Source: an uncultured Bacteroidia bacterium (GTDB taxonomy: Bacteria; Bacteroidota; Bacteroidia; Bacteroidales; F082). Taken from it: a stretch of 36,930 bases of DNA. The translations under genes were made by a program, and so were the position numbers. Below, one piece after another: positions 31,954 through 36,930 of the stretch; the first letter of the stretch is position 1, and each line of letters opens with the position of its first letter. The notes beneath the pieces are model-generated. The model was not told where the DNA came from. It saw only the letters and a list, made by a program, of their open reading frames with translations, and made no database searches. Location of the stretch: the NCBI GenBank assembly GCA_902794155.1, contig CADBGN010000015.1:1-36930 (forward strand), given 5' to 3'.

Positions 31954-34900
31954 TCACCTGCACAAAACCAACCGTCTATTCACAACCCCATAAACCGTTT
32001 TAATCTCAACCAAATATACCGATGGCTTATAGCCATTGAGATTTAAAACAGCGCTGTTCAAACCATTGCCTTCCCATATCTTCAGCACCTGACCCATCAT
32101 ATCCGTAAGGCGGATATGCTCAATTCCCTCAGCCTCAATAGTCACCATGCCATCTGTAGGATTGGGATAAACATTAGCAGTTATAGCTTCTTCGTCGCCC
32201 AAACCATAGAAACCAGCATTGATCTCAAAGCTACGCTCAATGACATCACACTCGGCTGTCATGAATCTGGCCGATAGCGTGACCAAGCCTGGAGTGGTGA
32301 CGAAAACCAAACAATAGTTCCGCTCTGCTTCCACGATATGCCAATCTGGGTTCGACAGGCTCCAAGTGATGTCCCCTATCACTTCGTCAGGATCGATTTC
32401 ATAACGATAAATGCCACTAATAAGGCTGGATGCTACAAACACGTTTGAAGAGCCATTAATCAAACCAATTTGTTCTGAATCCTTGACCTCAAGACGGATT
32501 GTATACACAATACTATCGCAGCCATACTGACTGGAAACTACAGCAGAATCTATGTAGAAAACTCCTGGCTCTTCATACAAAACGCCATTGATTGAACATA
32601 GATAAGGAGTACAAGCATGTCTGGGCTTTTCTTGAACTGCAGCCTGTTCCAAACGCACATGCTTGACGACCGTGCTATCGCAACCCATAGACGATTGGAA
32701 TACATGTTGAATGGTCATATCCGTGTGGGAAGAATCACAAACATATCCATACCATTCGAAAGGCTCACAAGCAACGGTATCAATCACCTTGACAATGTCA
32801 TCAAGGCGGAAGTTGATAGTAACAATGCTGTCGCAACCCGTCACCACAGATTGGAGCGTATCTGTAAATGTCTCGTCTTCAGAAAACAGATGGGTGTGCC
32901 ATAAATAAGGCTCGCAGCTGACCATATCCACAACGGTATCCATCGGCTGGACAATCGTGAGTTGATGGAAAACAATACTGTCGCAATGGGTAATTTTTGT
33001 CAGCAGAGAATCGTATACGACACCATCTTCGTAATAAGGAACACCATGCCACTCAAAGCCATAGCACTCAATCATTGCATCACCTTCCACTTCATTATAC
33101 GACGTACCAATGGTCATATTAAGACAAAACCACGTAGGACAATCATCAGGGCTTGACGCGGGTACGAACACCGAGTCGCGCTGGCTCTCATAATAGACCA
33201 CCTCTGGTTTCATGTCCCAAACATACGAATCACACGCAATCACATCATCCAAGTTGATCTTTTCGTATGGACCGAAATCCAACTTCAGGACAACGGTACT
33301 GTCACAACCATATCTGTTGACTGTATCAAATGTTGCATATTGTGTTTCATCCGAATGTTCAAAATGGTGGCCATGCCAATCAAAGAACTCCTGGCATGTG
33401 GTTCTTTCTATCTCTTTGTAATCACTATGATTGACTATGATTTCATGGTGTATTGTATATGGGCAAGGTTCTTCAACAAACTCATCAATAATCGTATCAA
33501 TCACATAATATACGCCGGAGAACAAAACCGAATCACATTCCGGCTCATGTTCAACCGTAACATCATGGTCGTCAATAACAGTAACTTGAACGGGCCCCAA
33601 ATACACCGTGTCACACTCGTTATGTGCCATATAACGGACCCAATGCCCATTGAATTCTGTCTGCATTGGCATAATCGAATCAAACTGAGCGTATGGTCCT
33701 TCCAGGTACTCTGCCATCTGCCATCTTGAATCACCGTTTTGGCTCGCATTGCGCCAATCCACAGACACCTCTGGCAAATCAAGTGCATTGCCTTCGCATA
33801 CCTGCAAAGGCTCAAGCATACCTGTAATGACTGGGCTGTCGTTGACATGCATTGTAACCATATTGCTGAATGTTGAATCACATTCATTGATGACAACGAA
33901 CCTAATATAATGATTGCCATATTCCAATTGGTATGTCTCCGGATCGAAAGCTTGGAAAGGCCCATTAGGCGAAGAGGCAAATTCCCATTGACTCCTGCCT
34001 TCATCAAACTCCGGCTCAACAACTGTCAACAAATCGCCGACGCAAATATCGTTCATTTGGATTTCACCCTGAATGGAAGGAGCATGGTGGATGGTCAGGT
34101 CAAGGGTGAAAGTACTGTCACAAACTTGTGGATCGTCACTGTAGATTATGGTATCATAAACGTTGCTTTCGTAATAAGTATGTTGAGTTTTGGGCCAATA
34201 ATAGTAATCACAAGTATCCACAAATTGAACAGGCGCAATATATGCCTCGCCCAAAGTGAAATGCCATAACACCTGAATAGCACAGCCATTAGGCGTAGTG
34301 TCATTCACAATATACAGCCCAGTAGTATCACAATAATGGCCATGGTAATAAATGGGATCACATGCCGTAACTTCACCTTCATTTACAGGCGCTGTTGAAT
34401 AAACCGTAATTTGAGCATTATTCGTCGAATAGGTGGTGTCACAGCCATTGACAGCCTTATATCTAATGAGGCATCCATCATATTCAAACGGGATGTTTTG
34501 ATTGACCAAAGGGGTCCAAACGCCATTTATCTGGATCTCCCAACCACCTGAGCAAGAGCTTTGGTCGTTATGCCGCCAAATAATTTGAGGTGTATCAAGG
34601 ACAAGCGTGTCGTTTTCACAAATACCCATTGGAGCAACGATGGGGCCAACAATCGGTGCTGCATTTGCAATAAGCTGCACTGTATCGCTATAACCAGGCC
34701 CACAGCCATTTTCTGCATAATAACGGATATTGCATCCATTGTGTTCATATTCAATCGTATTAGGGACATTTTCCCATTGCCCATTGATTTGAATCTGCCA
34801 ACAAGGAGAAGCTACGGGGTCGGAACCATGATAATCAACACTCGGGGTATTGGAAGAGAAGGTAGCGGGAGCACATACTGAAACTTCACCGAGGGATTCC

Positions 34901-36219
34901 ACAGAAGGTTTGTCAATTACAACAATCTGAAATTCATTTGAAGTGGCAGAGCCACACTCATTAATAGCATAAAACCGAATGCTATATTCACCCGTTCCAC
35001 CTTGGTTTTGAACGTATGATTGGAAATCATTCCCTGGTTCCCAATCAGTTACGCCATCCTTTTTAAACTCCCAATCTGCCGAAGAAATGATACTTCCATT
35101 ATTTGTCCAACTAGCAGTTGGGGCAAACGAAGAAACGGCATCTAGACACATTTTACCATCGGCAGGCATCCCTTGAGGAGTACAATTCGAGGGCAAATCG
35201 TACACACGAATGGTAATTAAGCCAGCATCGGCCAATCCGAATCTGGAAACCTGAAATCTGACATAATCCGTGCCATGAAAGCCAGAATTAGGAGTATAGT
35301 AGATTTTATTATCATTTCCGACATATGCCGTGCCATGGAATGTGGTAATACTGGTTGCCCAAGGGTCATTATTGTTTTTTCGAATTCTCACTTGCATGGG
35401 AGGAGCCGAATTGCCGCCCGAAGGATAATCCATCGTATAATGCACGTTCTGTATCAACTCAATGGGTGTAATCTCCCCACAATAAGTAACCGTATCATCA
35501 ATCGCCGTCAAAGAATACCCGTCGACCATCTTGAATACAATATCATCAAGGCCAAAGTCATTGCCATCCCTATCTGTACAATTATCAATGATGGTGATTT
35601 TAGCACTAGTGGTGTTATTTCCTGCCGTCCACTCTCTAGACCATAACGTCCATTCGCCACCATTAACCCATGGGACCGTAAATTCATCACCGACAGGAGT
35701 ATCATTAATCTTCAGTTGCAGTCTTGGGCAGCTAGAAAGTGGTGGCAAAGTCGCAATTCTAATAAAGAGGCAAGTGGTCCATGCCTTAAATTCATACCTA
35801 ACGCCTGGTACAACATCTACTGTATACTCCCACACTTTTACATTACTTGTTGGGGCGCCATTGACAACCATATAATTACCTCCTCCTGTGGTATGGTCAC
35901 CCATGGCAAAATAGCCCTGCTCAATACCAACAATATTAGTCTGATGGTTATACCATCTCGCATTATCTCCTACTGCATAGCATCGTGGGCCTGTCTCGTT
36001 AGATTGCAAGCTGTTTTCGCCTGTTTTGTATGTATAATTTGTGGTGACACCAACATTTGACAAATTGTTGCTTTCGTCCCCGTTACCGACAACTCCTATA
36101 TTGAAATTGGAAACGCCTGTAGGTAACAAGTTATTCTGCGCCAATACTGAAGTGGGCACAAATAACAAACATAATGCCAAAGCCTTGAAAAGTCGTAAAA
36201 CCCGGTTTTTCGCAGTCAT
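31954..36219 (-). CDS. very large T9SS surface protein with Ig-like and Cys-paired repeats (1421 aa)
   Basis: The start is the ATG at 36219 (MTAKNRVLRLFKAL...); an upstream start adds 11 residues. A signal peptide runs to VLAQ. A carbohydrate-binding-like beta-sandwich (about 35-230) ends DRDGNDFGLDDIVF, as in the neighbour. Then come an Ig-like region (235-345) with five Ig/PKD-type repeats of ~75 residues (345-880), recognised by 'W-x-I-Q-I-N-G-x-W' or similar and 'I-R-Y-x-A-x-N-(G/E)C'. Interleaved and following are nine modules of about 50 residues with an opening Cys-x-x-x-x-W and a closing GCDS (e.g. near 940, 1050, 1100, 1150, 1205). The final ~75 residues are a T9SS type A sorting domain (VYPNPTDGMVTI, LTDMMGQVL). 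It is probably a long cell-surface stalk or adhesin; the ligand is unknown. No clear -7 element was found upstream. Confidence 0.85.
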   Translation of the reverse strand: MTAKNRVLRLFKALALCLLFVPTSVLAQNNLLPTGVSNFNIGVVGNGDESNNLSNVGVTTNYTYKTGENSLQSNETGPRCYAVGDNARWYNHQTNIVGIEQGYFAMGDHTTGGGNYMVVNGAPTSNVKVWEYTVDVVPGVRYEFKAWTTCLFIRIATLPPLSSCPRLQLKINDTPVGDEFTVPWVNGGEWTLWSREWTAGNNTTSAKITIIDNCTDRDGNDFGLDDIVFKMVDGYSLTAIDDTVTYCGEITPIELIQNVHYTMDYPSGGNSAPPMQVRIRKNNNDPWATSITTFHGTAYVGNDNKIYYTPNSGFHGTDYVRFQVSRFGLADAGLITIRVYDLPSNCTPQGMPADGKMCLDAVSSFAPTASWTNNGSIISSADWEFKKDGVTDWEPGNDFQSYVQNQGGTGEYSIRFYAINECGSATSNEFQIVVIDKPSVESLGEVSVCAPATFSSNTPSVDYHGSDPVASPCWQIQINGQWENVPNTIEYEHNGCNIRYYAENGCGPGYSDTVQLIANAAPIVGPIVAPMGICENDTLVLDTPQIIWRHNDQSSCSGGWEIQINGVWTPLVNQNIPFEYDGCLIRYKAVNGCDTTYSTNNAQITVYSTAPVNEGEVTACDPIYYHGHYCDTTGLYIVNDTTPNGCAIQVLWHFTLGEAYIAPVQFVDTCDYYYWPKTQHTYYESNVYDTIIYSDDPQVCDSTFTLDLTIHHAPSIQGEIQMNDICVGDLLTVVEPEFDEGRSQWEFASSPNGPFQAFDPETYQLEYGNHYIRFVVINECDSTFSNMVTMHVNDSPVITGMLEPLQVCEGNALDLPEVSVDWRNASQNGDSRWQMAEYLEGPYAQFDSIMPMQTEFNGHWVRYMAHNECDTVYLGPVQVTVIDDHDVTVEHEPECDSVLFSGVYYVIDTIIDEFVEEPCPYTIHHEIIVNHSDYKEIERTTCQEFFDWHGHHFEHSDETQYATFDTVNRYGCDSTVVLKLDFGPYEKINLDDVIACDSYVWDMKPEVVYYESQRDSVFVPASSPDDCPTWFCLNMTIGTSYNEVEGDAMIECYGFEWHGVPYYEDGVVYDSLLTKITHCDSIVFHQLTIVQPMDTVVDMVSCEPYLWHTHLFSEDETFTDTLQSVVTGCDSIVTINFRLDDIVKVIDTVACEPFEWYGYVCDSSHTDMTIQHVFQSSMGCDSTVVKHVRLEQAAVQEKPRHACTPYLCSINGVLYEEPGVFYIDSAVVSSQYGCDSIVYTIRLEVKDSEQIGLINGSSNVFVASSLISGIYRYEIDPDEVIGDITWSLSNPDWHIVEAERNYCLVFVTTPGLVTLSARFMTAECDVIERSFEINAGFYGLGDEEAITANVYPNPTDGMVTIEAEGIEHIRLTDMMGQVLKIWEGNGLNSAVLNLNGYKPSVYLVEIKTVYGVVNRRLVLCR

Positions 36220-36292
36220 TTTTCCTTGTTTTGTGAAGTCACCAGTATGCAAAACTGCAAAAAACGTACCAATTATGCAAGAAAAAGTTCAT

Positions 36293-36757
36293 TTACAGAG
36301 CTTTTCCGTCCAATACAGCTTCTTTCAGTGTGTCATTTTCGTAGGTCAGCTTCAAAGAGAAGAACGGTCTATGCTCATCGATAAGGCGGAGGAAAATCTT
36401 ATCGCCTTCCCATGAAGGCAACTCCAAAAGTCGCTGTTTGTCAATCCATTCAAGGTCGCCTTCGTTGCAATCAATCTGTTCGCCATTCCATTCCATGCAG
36501 ACAAAGATGTGCATCTGCTCGGCTGGCCAGATGTTGTGCACAAAGGTAACAATACCGCAATAGCGCCACGAAGTAACGTTAAAGCCCGTTTCTTCAAAGA
36601 CTTCGCGCCTCATGCAGTCCTCGGGGCTCTCCCCTTCCTCGAACTTGCCGCCCACGCCAATCCATTTGTCGTGGTTTTCGTCGTTTTCCTTCTTGGTGCG
36701 GTGCAGCATGAGGTACTGGCCGCCGCGCTCAAGGTAACATTGTGTGGTTTGTTTCAT
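36293..36757 (-). CDS. Nudix hydrolase (MutT/MTH1-like)
   Basis: 154 residues from the ATG at 36757. The Nudix box is complete: GKFEEGE then REVFEETGF, matching G-x5-E-x7-REUxEExGU with Gly37, Glu43, Arg51, Glu52, Glu55, Glu56, Gly58. The box binds metal and cleaves nucleoside diphosphates linked to another moiety; 'LMLHRTKKENDENHDKW' and the spacing to the box resemble 8-oxo-dGTP diphosphatases, but substrate is not settled by sequence. The frame stays open for 15 more codons upstream, yet these only translate the palindromic repeat at 36768-36795, so I place the start after it. It is cytoplasmic and lies between gdhA and the 1421-residue gene on the same strand. Confidence 0.9.
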   Translation of the reverse strand: MKQTTQCYLERGGQYLMLHRTKKENDENHDKWIGVGGKFEEGESPEDCMRREVFEETGFNVTSWRYCGIVTFVHNIWPAEQMHIFVCMEWNGEQIDCNEGDLEWIDKQRLLELPSWEGDKIFLRLIDEHRPFFSLKLTYENDTLKEAVLDGKAL

Positions 36758-36767
36758 AATTGAATTG

Positions 36768-36795
36768 GTAGAGACGCAATGCATTGCGTCTCTAC
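36768..36795. repeat. 28-bp perfect palindrome of the GTAGAGACGC family
   Basis: GTAGAGACGCAATG (36768-36781) is followed directly by its exact reverse complement CATTGCGTCTCTAC (36782-36795). The same outer words occur at 1048-1072. It sits 10 bases upstream of the Nudix ATG, between gdhA's terminator and that gene. Confidence 0.85.
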
Positions 36796-36807
36796 AATAC
36801 ATTTTCT

Positions 36808-36840
36808 AAAAAAGCAAGGCGGCCAAATTGACCGCCTTGC
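36808..36840 (-). terminator. intrinsic terminator of gdhA
   Basis: On the minus strand GCAAGGCGG and CCGCCTTGC form a perfect 9-bp stem (36832-36840 with 36814-36822) around a 9-base loop, followed by TTTTTT (36813-36808). It lies 21 bases after the gdhA stop. Confidence 0.88.
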
Positions 36841-36861
36841 AAAAACCTTTTAGCTCTGGAA

Positions 36862-36930
36862 TTAGATGATACCTTGAGCCATCATGGCGTGGGCAACACG
36901 CATGAAGCCAGCGATGTTAGCACCCTTCAC
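36862..36930 (-). CDS. gdhA: glutamate dehydrogenase (GdhA), C-terminal 22 residues
   Basis: The visible end reads VKGANIAGFMRVAHAMMAQG then Ile-Ile and stop. 'GANI-A-GF-x-KVA-x-AM-x-AQG' is the characteristic C-terminus of the hexameric NADP-type glutamate dehydrogenase, which assimilates ammonia into 2-oxoglutarate. Only 22 codons are inside the window, so cofactor and completeness cannot be judged. The 5' part lies beyond position 36930. A strong terminator follows the stop, so the Nudix gene downstream probably has its own promoter. Confidence 0.82.
   Translation of the reverse strand: MKGANIAGFMRVAHAMMAQGII

Overview
The window is a contiguous piece of a Bacteroidales (Bacteroidota) chromosome. 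Evidence seen in the sequence: several exported proteins with the C-terminal sorting domain of the type IX secretion system (T9SS), PorT-like and other outer-membrane beta-barrels, the folP-cdaA pair, a Bacteroidota-type ParC, and promoters of the phylum's TTTG / TAnnTTTG form. No tRNA, rRNA, CRISPR array, integrase or transposase was seen. It reads as ordinary chromosome scattered with short palindromic (REP-like) repeats. Genus and species cannot be fixed from the sequence.

Layout. 1-0.8 kb (+): the end of a thioredoxin-fold protein overlapping msrA. 0.9-3.6 kb (-): a T9SS cargo with three cleaved-adhesin-type domains, divergent from pckA (3.7-5.4 kb, +). 5.6-7.0 kb (+): a small T9SS cargo and a DUF6263-like exported protein, ending at a bidirectional terminator shared with dnaN (-). 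8.4-14.8 kb (-): tpiA, prmA, a 1565-residue exported protein of unknown function, then dnaN. 15.0-15.8 kb (+): an outer-membrane beta-barrel. 15.8-17.5 kb (-): an acyl-ACP thioesterase followed by an alpha/beta hydrolase fused to LysM. 17.6-20.5 kb (-): a DUF1599/Nmad1 duplicated-domain protein, a DoxX/MauE membrane protein and an OppB-type permease. These diverge from folP-cdaA (+, 20.5-22.1 kb) across a 16-bp palindrome made of two back-to-back -7 elements. 22.2-27.9 kb (-): a VWA/BatA-like membrane protein, parC and a lipoprotein. 27.9-36.2 kb (-): two large paralogous T9SS surface proteins, a lipoprotein and a PorT-like barrel. 36.3 kb to the end (-): a Nudix hydrolase and the 3' end of gdhA with its terminator.

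Most of the window is housekeeping: gluconeogenesis/glycolysis (pckA, tpiA), folate (folP), c-di-AMP signalling (cdaA), replication and topology (dnaN, parC), protein methylation and repair (prmA, msrA), ammonia assimilation (gdhA). The accessory part is the cell-surface layer. The best candidate for an undescribed system is the 27.9-36.2 kb block, where two exported proteins built from repeated Cys-paired 'C..x..W / GCDS' modules lie next to a lipoprotein and a beta-barrel. The second theme is short palindromic repeats between genes and, in one case, inside the coding sequence of a T9SS sorting domain.
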